Shown piece after piece: positions 35,390 through 45,061 of a DNA stretch of 64,000 bases. Position numbers and translations under genes: made by a program. The stretch comes from Anaerolineae bacterium. Its GTDB lineage: Bacteria; Chloroflexota; Anaerolineae; Aggregatilineales; Phototrophicaceae. Numbering within the stretch: the stretch's first letter is position 1; every line of letters begins with the position of its first letter. Location of the stretch: positions 62,001 through 126,000 of the forward strand of contig JAFLCG010000001.1 in NCBI GenBank assembly GCA_017303635.1. Reading direction: 5' to 3'. The notes beneath the pieces are model-generated. The model was not told the origin of the DNA and made no database searches. It was given only the letters and a program-made list of their open reading frames with translations.

Positions 35390-37186
35390 GTGATGTCCAA
35401 ACAACTACTCAAACTGATTTTGTGGGCCGTGCTGCTGGTCATCGCGACCTTCCTGACAGTCGTTATCTTACAGCAATTGGGTGGGGTGATCGCTTACTTC
35501 CAGCAAGGAGCCGATCCGGCCTCCGCACTGAATATCGTGCCGAACGCGCCCCCTGATCTACACATCCGGGTTGAGTGGTTGGAACCAGCAGCTAACAGTG
35601 GGCGGGTGCTGGATGACTTTAACCGCCAACAGGTTGAGTTTGCCTACTTATGGTCTTGGATGCAGCGCAACATTTCTCTGCTGCGAGGCGAAGCCTTCGG
35701 CCTGGAAACCTATTTTGCAGGGCCAGCGCTGGCGAACTTAAAAGCCGATTTTGAACAGGCCGTGGAGCGCGGTCTCGTCCAACAGATCAACACCGCTCAC
35801 CGTTTGCAGGTGATGACTTATTCGGCAGATGGTAACGTTCTGGCATTGCGCGATTCCGGCGCGGAGTTCAGCCAGATCATACGGGATCGCCAGGGTAAGG
35901 TAGTGTTTTCCGGGACTATCGAAGCGACCTACCAGATCATTCTTTTGCAGGAAAATGGCCGCTGGCGCATCCGGCAAATGATACAAACCGGCGCACGCCT
36001 GAAAGAAAGTGGTCAGCCCATTACCCCGGCTAATCCCCTGGAGGGTATGGTTCGCACAGCGGGCGATGAATTGCTGTTGAATGGCGAACTTTTTCAGGTC
36101 GCCGGCATTAATTATTATCCCCAGGCATCACCATGGGAAGGGTTCTGGTCAAAGTATGATCCGGAGGTCACAGCCGCTGACTTTGAGCGCATTCGAGCGC
36201 TGGGATTCAATACCATTCGTATTTTTGTTGGCTTTCAGGACTTTGGCGGTGCAGAGATCGACCTGGATCGGGTAGCCCTGCTATTGAATTTGCTCGACCA
36301 GGCGGCTGCCCATGATCTGCGCGTCATCGTAACCCTCTTTGATTTCCGTACTGATTATGATCCCTTGTTATGGCCGCAAGCAGATCGGCACCTAGAAGGC
36401 TTGGTACCGTACTTCACAAAACATCCAGCCATCCTGGCGTGGGATATCAAGAACGAGCCGGATTTGGATTACCGCGCCAATCGACCAGAAGTGGTCAATG
36501 CCTGGTTAGCGCAGATGGCCCAACGGCTGCGTGATTTAGATCCCCATCATCTCATAACTATTGGTTGGTCATCCCCGGAAGCTGCAGCTACCCTCCCCTC
36601 GGTCGTCGATGTTGTGTCCTTCCATTACTATCGACCGGCGGAGCAACTGCCAGAACTTTATGCTGCGCTGGAAGCCGCTACTCCAGGCCAACCACGGTTG
36701 CTTACTGAGTACGGATTACCCACCTGGAACAGCTTTTTCCCGAACGGCCACACCGAAGCCGAACAAGCGCTATATACCGCCGATATCTTGAAGGTGGTCA
36801 ACCAGTCAGGCATGGCAGGTCAGATGGTGTGGACTTTGTATGACTTCAGCAATATACCGGCTACCGTCGCTGGGCGGCTGCCTTGGCAATCTGGGCCGCA
36901 GGCTAATCTGGGGATATTGCGGCGGGATGGCACGCCGAAGCCCGCTGCTGCATTATTCGTCCCCGGCGCTGATCTCGATCTGCCGCCGCTGCCAGCCTGG
37001 GCACGCTTCACCAAGCCGTTCTGGTTACTGGTGCTGGCTGGAGCGGCGCTGACCCTGGTGGGGGCTGGATGGATGGTCTGGCGCTGGCTCCAGCGACGCC
37101 GCGCCAAATCGCCCACTCAAACGCCAAAACCACGCTCGGAAAAACGGCTACCCAGACCGCCGCGCCGTCCAAAGTCCAAGCGTTAA
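35390..37186 (+). CDS. Membrane-anchored GH5-like glycoside hydrolase with NTF2-like domain
   Basis: 598 aa. N-terminal signal anchor (ILWAVLLVIATFLTVVIL), an NTF2-like domain at about 75-205, and a TIM-barrel hydrolase domain at about 225-500 with the acid/base pair N355-E356 (WDIKNEPD) and nucleophile E440 (LLTEYGLP). A C-terminal helix and very basic Pro/Lys/Arg tail follow, so the enzyme is tethered at both ends. Substrate is probably an envelope or secreted beta-glycan. The start (GTG 35390 or ATG 35393) touches the lipoprotein stop; the stop overlaps the convergent PHP gene by 4 bp. Confidence 0.8.
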   Translation: MMSKQLLKLILWAVLLVIATFLTVVILQQLGGVIAYFQQGADPASALNIVPNAPPDLHIRVEWLEPAANSGRVLDDFNRQQVEFAYLWSWMQRNISLLRGEAFGLETYFAGPALANLKADFEQAVERGLVQQINTAHRLQVMTYSADGNVLALRDSGAEFSQIIRDRQGKVVFSGTIEATYQIILLQENGRWRIRQMIQTGARLKESGQPITPANPLEGMVRTAGDELLLNGELFQVAGINYYPQASPWEGFWSKYDPEVTAADFERIRALGFNTIRIFVGFQDFGGAEIDLDRVALLLNLLDQAAAHDLRVIVTLFDFRTDYDPLLWPQADRHLEGLVPYFTKHPAILAWDIKNEPDLDYRANRPEVVNAWLAQMAQRLRDLDPHHLITIGWSSPEAAATLPSVVDVVSFHYYRPAEQLPELYAALEAATPGQPRLLTEYGLPTWNSFFPNGHTEAEQALYTADILKVVNQSGMAGQMVWTLYDFSNIPATVAGRLPWQSGPQANLGILRRDGTPKPAAALFVPGADLDLPPLPAWARFTKPFWLLVLAGAALTLVGAGWMVWRWLQRRRAKSPTQTPKPRSEKRLPRPPRRPKSKR

Positions 37187-37944
37187 GCGGGCCGATCTGC
37201 CCACAGCGGCCAATCGGCAGCTCGTCCTGCGTTGATGTGGCGATAGGGCAGGCGACGTGAGAATAGATCTCGCAGCAGCGCCTGAATGAGAAATGGGCTG
37301 TACTCGCGTCCACCGGCACGTGTTTGACAGGTTTCAATGGCGTGGCGCAAATCCTGGGCGGTTGTACCGGGAAAGAGGGTATAGGTACTGCCTACCGTCG
37401 GCAGGTAGTGGGTATCACTACCGCCGGTCGCAGCCCGCCGTGCTTTTCGGTTAACCCATCCCGTCCGGCGGTTGGAGAAAAACTCACTCGGTGTAGCATT
37501 TCGCACTTCCACGCCATCGAAGCCTACGGTGCGAATCTGATCACCAACACCTTTCATCCCATCCAGACCAAGTAAGCCGAACATGAAGGCATACGGGTGA
37601 GCTGCGATCGCCAGGCCACCCTGGGCGTGAATGCGCTCGACTGTTTCTGCCGCGCTGAGACCGGGCGGAATATCGTCCTCAATGAACAGGGCCAGAATAT
37701 CGCCATCCGCCGAGGTGACTTCCGCCCCGGCGATAACCTCCAACCGACCGAAATCCTGGGGGAAACGCCGCCAGTACGCCTGCGCCACCAGACTTCCGGC
37801 CACTGTATCGTGGTCGGTGATGGCAATGACTCGCAGATCAGTCTTTTCGACCACGTATTCGATCAGCGTTTCCGGACTCATCAAGCCATCCGAAAAGAAT
37901 GTGTGGATATGCAGATCGGCTTTACTCAACGGTTGGGTGGTCAT
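37183..37944 (-). CDS. PHP-domain phosphoesterase
   Basis: 254 aa from the ATG at 37944, with AAGGA upstream. PHP metal motifs: D10-L-H12-I-H14 (ADLHIHTFFSDG), AITDHDTVAG, a mid His in AIAAHPYAF and the late GGSDTHYLP. Such proteins dephosphorylate small molecules or nucleotides. It is the 3'-terminal gene of the minus-strand glycan operon; its start lies 20 bp downstream of the pyruvyltransferase-flippase stop. Its 3' end overlaps the hydrolase gene by 4 bp (TTAA). Confidence 0.85.
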   Translation of the reverse strand: MTTQPLSKADLHIHTFFSDGLMSPETLIEYVVEKTDLRVIAITDHDTVAGSLVAQAYWRRFPQDFGRLEVIAGAEVTSADGDILALFIEDDIPPGLSAAETVERIHAQGGLAIAAHPYAFMFGLLGLDGMKGVGDQIRTVGFDGVEVRNATPSEFFSNRRTGWVNRKARRAATGGSDTHYLPTVGSTYTLFPGTTAQDLRHAIETCQTRAGGREYSPFLIQALLRDLFSRRLPYRHINAGRAADWPLWADRPA

Positions 37945-37963
37945 TATCGAATGTCCTTCAGAT

Positions 37964-40348
37964 TTAATCAGCACCAACAGTCGCGGATGAAGCGGTGATC
38001 GGATTGACAGCATGGTCAGCCTGCCGCACCAGCCAGGCATCCCAGATCAGGAGCGCGACGAGTAAACCGCCCATTGCGACGATCTGAACCATGACAATCT
38101 GCTGGAGGTTCTGGTGCCAGATGAGCAACCCGCTCACCTGGGCAATACCGCCCAGGATAGAGATCCAACTGGCTCCACCCCGACCAGCCGAGAGCCAGTA
38201 GTTGGTGACGACGTTCGCCAGTGCGTAGAAAGCGGTGGCCAGGGCATACATCCACAGCATGGGGGCGATGGAGAGATACTCGGATCCGAACAATACATTC
38301 ACGATCCACTCTGGCACGATCAGCGTCCCGAGGATGATGACACCAGAGACAGCGGCCACGATACCCAACCCCATGCCGAGGAATTGGCGATGAGGTTCAC
38401 CACGCTCATGACGCTGGGCGACAACGGGGAATAGTGTTGTTACAACGGACATGGTGGCAAAGAATACGATGCGACCGATCAGCGCCAACGCCGCATATAG
38501 ACCAGCTTGATGCGGATCAAAAAGCGTTTTGACGATCAGGATGTCACTGTTATTGATGATGATCTGCCCGATGAGTGCAGCCAGCACTGGCAGCACGTAG
38601 AGCATGGCTGAATGACGCTCAGTTGCGGGCAGCTCCCCATTATGACCTACGTAGTGACGCACTTTGCGGGCGACCCACCAGGTCGCTACGAAGGACAATG
38701 TCAGCGCCGTGACCGCACCATTGACGGCAAAGCCGAGCGCGACCAGGACGATCGCTCCGATCAGCCGCATCCACATTTCAGCCTGATAACTGAGCGCCAG
38801 CCAGCCAAAGCGCGTCTGCCCCTGGAGCATGCCGCGGTCGACCGCCTGTCCAAAGTAGATAGGCATTCCAATGCCCAGGATGATGAAGGGCCAGGCCGAG
38901 GCCGTCTGGAAAAGCTGGCTTAAGGCCGGTGCTGCCAGGCATAGGATGAGCATCACCACCACGCCAGCTCCCCAGGCCCAGCCTCCTAACCAACGGCGTA
39001 GTCCTGCCAGTCGTTCTGGATTGTTCTGGGCGGTGTACATAGCTGAGTAACGGGCAGCGATCAGGCTGACGCTGGAGGTGACAAAAGTCATCATCAGCAG
39101 TAGGGTGATAATCAGGCTGAGATCCGCAAAGGCAACTGGCCCCAGCCAACGCCCTAAAATCAGGTTAAAGACATAGTTCCCAGCATTGACCAGAGTCATG
39201 CTGATGAAGAGGAGTAATCCCGCAGTCAGTAAGGGTGAGCCGCCTTTTTCCGGCAGCGCTTTTGCCAGCTCAAAGTTCTGGCGCGAATGCTGCTTGAGGC
39301 CCTCTAACCGAGTCTGAAGGGCGCTGGCAATTTCTTCTCTGGTTGCCCACACCCGATCGATGACGCCAGGCAGCGCCCCGGCTTCCAGTTCCTTCAGGTT
39401 CAGGCAGGAGTCACTTTGCCCGGCTTCAGCCATGAAGCTGCGAACTTTGACTTCGTAGCTAAGGGCAATCGGCGGTACCTGCTGCATGGATGCAAAGACC
39501 AGTGCATGAAGCCGTGCGCTGACAACCATCTGCGCTTTGCCGATGACTTCATAGGCAGCGTGCACGTCTTCTGTATTCCAGACCGTGGCAGCACCCGAAT
39601 GCCGCATCTGCTGGCGAATAAATTCAGCAGCAGCGGAGTCGTCAAACTCGCTCTTATAGGCAGTCTGGAATGGAAGCAGAATGATTTGCAGCCCCCCCGC
39701 TTCTACCAGATGATCACAGGCAGCGGCTATTTGCTGCTGCTGCTCATGAGTCAGGGAATAACGTGGGACAACCACAGCATAGGGTTTCCCAATATCAACG
39801 CTGAGAGCTTTGCCAGGTTCAGCACGGTTCTGCAATGTGAATACTGCATCGGCGGTAACGTGCACCGTTCGTTTAACACCGATGCTCTTGAGCAAATCCG
39901 CCGAGTCCTGGTCTCGCACACAGATCAGATCGGGTAGGGCAGCCGCTAACCGAGTTAGCGTTTTGTAGAGCCGATGCTCCAACGGCCCCATGCCGACACC
40001 CAGCATCGCCGTCTGCTTGCCGAATAGCCGCGCCAGAATCAGGATGAAGAAGATACGGGCAAAGTAGGCCAGCCGCTGTACCGGGCCGCCTTCGATTTCC
40101 TTGAGTAGACTGCCCCCGCCGAAAATGAACACGTCGGCCTGGAGCATGGCCCGCAGCCGGGAAAAACGGGGCGGCCAGTTCCAGTAAGTGCCGACCGACT
40201 TGACACCAAAGCGTTCGGCGGTGAGTTCCGGTTGGGCGGAATTGACGGTGATTTCGGCATCCGGGAACTGCTGGAGGAAAACTTCCAGCAGCGCCTCATC
40301 GCCGAGGTTGTTTTGCCCGTAGGCTCCTAACAGAAAGACGCGCTTCAT
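37964..40348 (-). CDS. Polysaccharide pyruvyltransferase fused to polysaccharide flippase
   Basis: 794 aa from the ATG at 40348 (GAGGG 10 bp upstream). Residues 1-350: polysaccharide pyruvyltransferase/CsaB-like (GAYGQNNLGDEALL, ADVFIFGGGSLLKE, late SARLHALVFA), which adds ketal pyruvate to sugars. Residues about 372-790: a Wzx/MATE-type flippase with a dozen helices (GNYVFNLILGRWLGPVAFADL). No gap, frame change or stop at the junction near 39250, so it is a real single frame. The fusion would couple glycan pyruvylation to translocation. Confidence 0.85.
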   Translation of the reverse strand: MKRVFLLGAYGQNNLGDEALLEVFLQQFPDAEITVNSAQPELTAERFGVKSVGTYWNWPPRFSRLRAMLQADVFIFGGGSLLKEIEGGPVQRLAYFARIFFILILARLFGKQTAMLGVGMGPLEHRLYKTLTRLAAALPDLICVRDQDSADLLKSIGVKRTVHVTADAVFTLQNRAEPGKALSVDIGKPYAVVVPRYSLTHEQQQQIAAACDHLVEAGGLQIILLPFQTAYKSEFDDSAAAEFIRQQMRHSGAATVWNTEDVHAAYEVIGKAQMVVSARLHALVFASMQQVPPIALSYEVKVRSFMAEAGQSDSCLNLKELEAGALPGVIDRVWATREEIASALQTRLEGLKQHSRQNFELAKALPEKGGSPLLTAGLLLFISMTLVNAGNYVFNLILGRWLGPVAFADLSLIITLLLMMTFVTSSVSLIAARYSAMYTAQNNPERLAGLRRWLGGWAWGAGVVVMLILCLAAPALSQLFQTASAWPFIILGIGMPIYFGQAVDRGMLQGQTRFGWLALSYQAEMWMRLIGAIVLVALGFAVNGAVTALTLSFVATWWVARKVRHYVGHNGELPATERHSAMLYVLPVLAALIGQIIINNSDILIVKTLFDPHQAGLYAALALIGRIVFFATMSVVTTLFPVVAQRHERGEPHRQFLGMGLGIVAAVSGVIILGTLIVPEWIVNVLFGSEYLSIAPMLWMYALATAFYALANVVTNYWLSAGRGGASWISILGGIAQVSGLLIWHQNLQQIVMVQIVAMGGLLVALLIWDAWLVRQADHAVNPITASSATVGAD

Positions 40349-40361
40349 ATGATGATAACCC

Positions 40362-41582
40362 TCAGGCGATAAAGACCCAATTGACGAAGATAGCTGTGCA
40401 GATGCCCAGTAGGAGCGTAAAAGTGACCGTGAGGAAACGATCAATCAGCGGGAAGCGCCCCCAGGAACCCAGGATGAGAAAGACCGGAAAGAGAACCACG
40501 ATGTATCGGCTGAGGCTCTGGGTTGCACTCATCGATGGGATGACCATGCCCAGGATGATAAGGAGTGCATAACTAGTTCCCAACCGCCGCCAGATGACCG
40601 GGACGAGCGCCATCGCCAGCGCAAAAGCGGATACATCCAGAATGACCTTCCACCAGATCTCCCCGGTGGCGAAGTTTTGCGAAAAGAGTGTGGATAAATC
40701 CCGTTGCAAAACGGCAATCGGCCCAATGTTCTGCCGGTACCAGGCTGCCTGAACCGTCGAGAATGCAATCGGGTCTTTGAAGCTCAGGAACAGGAATGCC
40801 ATGTAACTTAAAAGCCCCAGCGGGATCAACCCGATCAGGAGGAGATTGCCCCAATCCTGACGTAGAGCGACCAGCAGGTTCAGCCAGGTTTGACGCCGAT
40901 GGATATCGCGCAGAGTCCAGCCATGGGCACGCAGCCATTCCAGACCGACCAGCATGGCAACCAGCACACCGACAATTCGGCTGGCCGAAGCCAGCAAGCC
41001 CATCAGTGCTGCCCAGCCCCAGGCTTGCTGGCGAGCGTAGTAGACCGTCGCCACCGAAAAGAGCAGAAACGTGCTTTCGGTATAAACTGCGCTGAAGTAG
41101 AAAGCCGTCGGAAAGGCCGCCAGATAGTAGATGGTGCGGAAGGCGATGGCTTCATCACCGAATTCCAGCAGCGCCAGTTGATAGAGGTAGATCAGCGCCA
41201 GGAACAGGCATAGATTGCTGACTACGATCCCGCTCAGTACTGCATCCTGCCCCGCCAGCGGCATGACCACCGTCATCAGCAACGGATATAGCGGAAAGAA
41301 CGCTACATTGCTTTCCTGCCCAAGTTGGAACCAGTAGCCGTTGTTGACGATATTGACGTACCACTTGCTATCCCAACGCGCCCAGATGTCCAGAAACAGG
41401 TTGTCCGGGTGCGGGTGCCAGTGGTTCGGATCGCTCGGCAGCGCCACTTCGCTTAGATAGGCGCTGCCAAAGATGACCAGGCGTGTAATCAGGAACACCG
41501 CCAGCGGGATCAGAATCCACTTCCAGCGCTTCCATTCGATAGCAGGCAGGTGCGGTAATGGTAAGGAAAGCTGGTGCAGCAT
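40362..41582 (-). CDS. PIG-V-like mannosyltransferase, membrane, paralogue 1
   Basis: 406 aa, about ten helices. PIG-V/GT-C signatures: FLDIWARWDSKWYVNIVNNGY with the conserved Trp-Asp, FFPLYPLL, and FPTAFYFSAVYTESTFLLFS. Relatives use polyprenyl-phosphate-mannose to build lipid or protein glycans. It lies 13 bp from paralogue 2, which has the same layout, so the two are a tandem duplication. Sugar acceptor unknown. Confidence 0.83.
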   Translation of the reverse strand: MLHQLSLPLPHLPAIEWKRWKWILIPLAVFLITRLVIFGSAYLSEVALPSDPNHWHPHPDNLFLDIWARWDSKWYVNIVNNGYWFQLGQESNVAFFPLYPLLMTVVMPLAGQDAVLSGIVVSNLCLFLALIYLYQLALLEFGDEAIAFRTIYYLAAFPTAFYFSAVYTESTFLLFSVATVYYARQQAWGWAALMGLLASASRIVGVLVAMLVGLEWLRAHGWTLRDIHRRQTWLNLLVALRQDWGNLLLIGLIPLGLLSYMAFLFLSFKDPIAFSTVQAAWYRQNIGPIAVLQRDLSTLFSQNFATGEIWWKVILDVSAFALAMALVPVIWRRLGTSYALLIILGMVIPSMSATQSLSRYIVVLFPVFLILGSWGRFPLIDRFLTVTFTLLLGICTAIFVNWVFIA

Positions 41583-41595
41583 AGAGCCTCACGAA

Positions 41596-42852
41596 TCAGG
41601 CCAGGAAAATCCAATTGACAAAAATGGCAGTGAACAAACCCAGCAGCACTGTGAATGCCGTCATTAGGGTGCGATCAAGCAAGCGATTACGCCCCCAATG
41701 TGCCAGCAGCATAAAGATCGGGAACAGCACCAGCATGTAGCGAATCATGCTGCCTGTCCCACTCATCGCGGGCACCAGCACACCCAGCAGCGTGAACAGC
41801 GCAAAGCTGGCACCAAAGCGCCGCCACACAAATGGGGCCAGTGCCAGCGTGCTGAACAGGGCTATCAGGTTCAGCAGGGAGTTCCACCAGATGTCCCCGG
41901 TGGCAAAATTCTGGGTCATCAGTTTGTTGAGGTCGCGGAAGATGGCTCCAAACGGTCCCAGGCTGCCGCGGCCCCAGGCGGATTGCGCTGTCCAGAAGGC
42001 GATGGGATCACCGAACTGAATGTAGAGAAACGCCATGTAACTGATCAGACCCAATGGGATCAGACAGATGAGGAACAGGCTGCCAAAGTCTTGACGGACC
42101 GCGCGGAACAATCCGACCCAGGCGGACTTACGGTGAATCTGGCTGAGAGTCCAGCCATGAGAGCGCATCCACTCCAACACAACCACTGCCCAGAAGAGCA
42201 CCCCGACAATGCGGCTGGCAGAGGTCATGATGCCCATGATGGCTGCCCAGCCCCACATACGCCGACGTGCGAAGTAGACCGTCGCCAGCGAGAAAAGCAG
42301 GAAGACACTTTCGGTATAGACCGCACTAAAGAACAATGCGGTTGGGAAGATCGCCAGGTAATAAATGGCGCGCTCAGCCGTCCTTGCATCACCAAATTCC
42401 AGTTCGGTCAGACGGTAAAGAAAGACCAGTGCCAGGAAGAAGGCGATGTGGCTGACTACGATACCTGCCAGCACCAGGTTATTGCCGACCAGTGGGCCAG
42501 CCATATTCATCAGCATCGGATAGAGCGGGAAGAACGCCACGCTGCTCATCTGACCTGGTGTGAAGTTATATCCATCACGGGCGATATTGATGTAGAAGCC
42601 GCTGTCCCAGCGCGCCATGATGTCCAGAAACAGATTTTCTGGAACCGCGTGCCAGTATTCGGTGCCGGTGTTGCCCGGTAAGGCTACTTCCGCAAGATAA
42701 GCCCCACCCCAGACGACCATCCGGCTGATGAAGAAGGCAGCCAGCGGTACCAGCAGCCACTTCCAGGTAGCCCAATCAACTCCACGAATAGAGGCCAGGC
42801 GTAAGTCCAGCGCAGGCAAGCCCGCCCGCAGATTATGCATAACGCGGTTCAT
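41596..42852 (-). CDS. PIG-V-like mannosyltransferase, membrane, paralogue 2
   Basis: 418 aa from the ATG at 42852, which overlaps the upstream stop (ATGA). Same motifs as paralogue 1: FLDIMARWDSGFYINIARDGY, VAFFPLYPML, FPTALFFSAVYTESVFLLFS, and the shared end (LTAIFVNWIF-type). Tandem copies in one operon suggest successive additions of similar sugars, or donor-specific roles; this is inference. Confidence 0.83.
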   Translation of the reverse strand: MNRVMHNLRAGLPALDLRLASIRGVDWATWKWLLVPLAAFFISRMVVWGGAYLAEVALPGNTGTEYWHAVPENLFLDIMARWDSGFYINIARDGYNFTPGQMSSVAFFPLYPMLMNMAGPLVGNNLVLAGIVVSHIAFFLALVFLYRLTELEFGDARTAERAIYYLAIFPTALFFSAVYTESVFLLFSLATVYFARRRMWGWAAIMGIMTSASRIVGVLFWAVVVLEWMRSHGWTLSQIHRKSAWVGLFRAVRQDFGSLFLICLIPLGLISYMAFLYIQFGDPIAFWTAQSAWGRGSLGPFGAIFRDLNKLMTQNFATGDIWWNSLLNLIALFSTLALAPFVWRRFGASFALFTLLGVLVPAMSGTGSMIRYMLVLFPIFMLLAHWGRNRLLDRTLMTAFTVLLGLFTAIFVNWIFLA

Positions 42853-44696
42853 GAGGCCGTTCCATTCAGCGAAAGCGCCAGACTGCGGAAAGTGACAACA
42901 CCGCGGTAGCTGACCAGACCAATCCAACCAGAGTCACGTTCCAGAGGAATACCTGTCGCCACGTTCGCTTCGCCCACCAGGAGATCAAAGGTGGACGAAC
43001 CCACGATCAGTGTGAGCGGAACCGGCGTGCCAGGAACTAGATTAACTTCAGCAGCGCCTATGCCCTCAAAATCGCCGTTATCGTTATAGCGTCCCCAGAA
43101 GACCACCTTGCCCCCTTCGGCCAGGCGGGCCATGTACGCTCCACGCCGGTCATCCCGGTTGGGCATATGGAAGATGATGCCTCCACCCGCATCCGTCAGA
43201 TCAGCCGGCAACATCACATCGACCTTCAATGCGTAGCGCTCTGCCAGGATGCCGATGCCCAACATATAGTCGGTCGACTCGGTCAGAACTTGCTGGACGC
43301 TGTTATCCTGATATTGCCATTCACCCGTCAGGCTCTGGGCGTTCGCCAGCAAATCAGTTTCATTTGAGACGGCTGGTCCCGGTTCACCAGTGCCCGCTGT
43401 TTTGATGCTGACTTCTTCGTATGCGACCTGACTTTGCGACGCCGTCAGGCCGATGTAGCCGGCTCGCGGCACCAGCGGCATTCCAGTTGCCAGTTCGTTG
43501 CCATCCAGCTTGATGCTGTAGCTGGAACCGTTGTGGAGAATGTCTAGCGTATGGGCGTTGGTGCCGGGGTTCTCGGTCGCGGCGTAACCCTGCCCGGTGA
43601 AGGCCCCCTGTTCATCAAAGCTGCCCCAAAAGATACCGCTGCCATCGTCTGTGTAGCGCACCATGACCGCGCCATTCTTACTATCCGGGCTGGTCATATT
43701 GAACAGCACGCCGCCTCCCACCCCACTCAGATGACGGAATCGGGTGGTGAGCTGATAGGCTTCAAAGGGTTCCTGATACGCTATCCCCAGGTCATAGCCT
43801 TCCACCTGCCGTTGGACCAGACTCCCGTTATCAATCGCCCAGTCCCCGGCAAAGGGTATCCAGCCACTCTCTGCCAATGCTCCCGTGAAAGCGCTGCTGT
43901 AGAGCGAAGTTTCATTGACCAGATCGGCTGCCGGGGCAGGCGTCGCCTCAGGCGGGGGCGCTGCCAGAGCGGTCGGCGTTGCAGCCGTGGCCTGGTTGGT
44001 GACTTCTCCCGGCTTAAAAACCTGCAGATCATCAAAACGGGCGCTGCCGCCGCTGGTCGCCAGCCCGACCAAACCACCCTTAAAGAACAGAGGGACATCC
44101 TTAATCAGAGTCTGTTCGTTAACGCGGACGGCATAGCCTGCAGCGCTGACATTCACAGCGACCTGGACATCGAGCGGCTGATCACCCGGTTGAGTCAATG
44201 GGATTACGGCCTGGCTGCGAAAATCGCCTGGCCCCTGGAAATATCCGCAGATCATCTGCCACAGACCATCCTGCACACTGAACTGCACCTGATGGCGGTT
44301 CTGGGTCAGGCGCGGATACTGACCGTTGAAGGCCAGCGCCGCTGCCGTTCCTGGTTCGAGCATCAGGCGGGTCTGCGTCTGATAGACATCGTTGGTTGAC
44401 AGCCACAACGGCAGGAAGATGCTCGCGGTGGCTGCATCGGCTTGCCCTTGCTGCAGCATCCCATCATTCTCGGACCAGTTGCCGCCAAAGCGGAACCAGT
44501 TGCCGATAGAGGCGGCGGCGAAGTCATTGATGTAGGGCAGTTGATAGGGTGCGAAGGGCTGGCGCGGTGCCAACCGACCATGCAACCCCAGATTGATGAA
44601 TGCCAGTGCCAGCAAAGCCAATCCAATGGGCAAGATATATTGCCTTACCCACTTGGAGTCGATGGAACGCGGCAGCGTGCGGATTAGAACAGTCAT
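42849..44696 (-). CDS. Exported protein with three laminin-G/concanavalin-like modules
   Basis: 615 aa. One N-terminal membrane helix (ILPIGLALLALAFINLGL) then three repeated beta-jelly-roll modules at about 50-225, 260-420 and 430-610, each with a GDW/GNW start and an AGYIGL/SGWIGL/GGLVGLA end (as in RAGYIGLTAS and DSGWIGLVSYRG). Modules 1 and 2 are joined by an Ala/Pro/Thr-rich linker. The modules resemble ConA-like carbohydrate-binding domains (DUF1080 style). Probable role: glycan binding at the cell surface, alongside the transferases in the same operon. Confidence 0.72.
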   Translation of the reverse strand: MTVLIRTLPRSIDSKWVRQYILPIGLALLALAFINLGLHGRLAPRQPFAPYQLPYINDFAAASIGNWFRFGGNWSENDGMLQQGQADAATASIFLPLWLSTNDVYQTQTRLMLEPGTAAALAFNGQYPRLTQNRHQVQFSVQDGLWQMICGYFQGPGDFRSQAVIPLTQPGDQPLDVQVAVNVSAAGYAVRVNEQTLIKDVPLFFKGGLVGLATSGGSARFDDLQVFKPGEVTNQATAATPTALAAPPPEATPAPAADLVNETSLYSSAFTGALAESGWIPFAGDWAIDNGSLVQRQVEGYDLGIAYQEPFEAYQLTTRFRHLSGVGGGVLFNMTSPDSKNGAVMVRYTDDGSGIFWGSFDEQGAFTGQGYAATENPGTNAHTLDILHNGSSYSIKLDGNELATGMPLVPRAGYIGLTASQSQVAYEEVSIKTAGTGEPGPAVSNETDLLANAQSLTGEWQYQDNSVQQVLTESTDYMLGIGILAERYALKVDVMLPADLTDAGGGIIFHMPNRDDRRGAYMARLAEGGKVVFWGRYNDNGDFEGIGAAEVNLVPGTPVPLTLIVGSSTFDLLVGEANVATGIPLERDSGWIGLVSYRGVVTFRSLALSLNGTAS

Positions 44697-44711
44697 GGAT
44701 TCTCGCTCGGT

Positions 44712-45050
44712 TTAGACCACAGCTAATGCAGCAGCAGAGTTGTCAAAAATCGGGAAGGCCCGATCCATCTTCGTCAAGGTGAGGACGCGGTTGGCGTTCG
44801 CTTCGGTCGCCCGCACCAGCTTGACCGTACCACCCAGCGGTTGTACCTGACGCAGCAGGCTGACCATCGCCGCCAGACCCGCGCTGTCCATAAAGCTGAC
44901 GTCTGCCAGGTCGAGCACGAAGTGGATGCCACCTTGCCGGGTGAGTTCATCCAACTTGCTACGCAGCGCTTTGACACTGAAGGCATCCAGACGACCATTC
45001 ATCTTGATGACGTGAATGCGAATGACTTGTTCTGAAACCTGTATATCCAT
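44712..45050 (-). CDS. STAS-domain anti-anti-sigma-like protein 2
   Basis: 112 aa from ATG 45050 (AGGAA 8 bp upstream). Phosphosite region VSFMDSAGLAAMVSLL with D55-S56. It sits inside the operon, 11 bp after the GT2-GT4 fusion. A STAS protein so placed may report to a partner-switching system that tunes glycan production, as in some biofilm pathways. The kinase partner is not in the window. Confidence 0.88.
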   Translation of the reverse strand: MDIQVSEQVIRIHVIKMNGRLDAFSVKALRSKLDELTRQGGIHFVLDLADVSFMDSAGLAAMVSLLRQVQPLGGTVKLVRATEANANRVLTLTKMDRAFPIFDNSAAALAVV

Positions 45051-45061
45051 GATGATGATTC

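Noticed and set aside
41698..42681. 327-codon frame opposite the second PIG-V gene
   Set aside because: Antisense shadow with Gln/Asp/His-rich composition and no domain.
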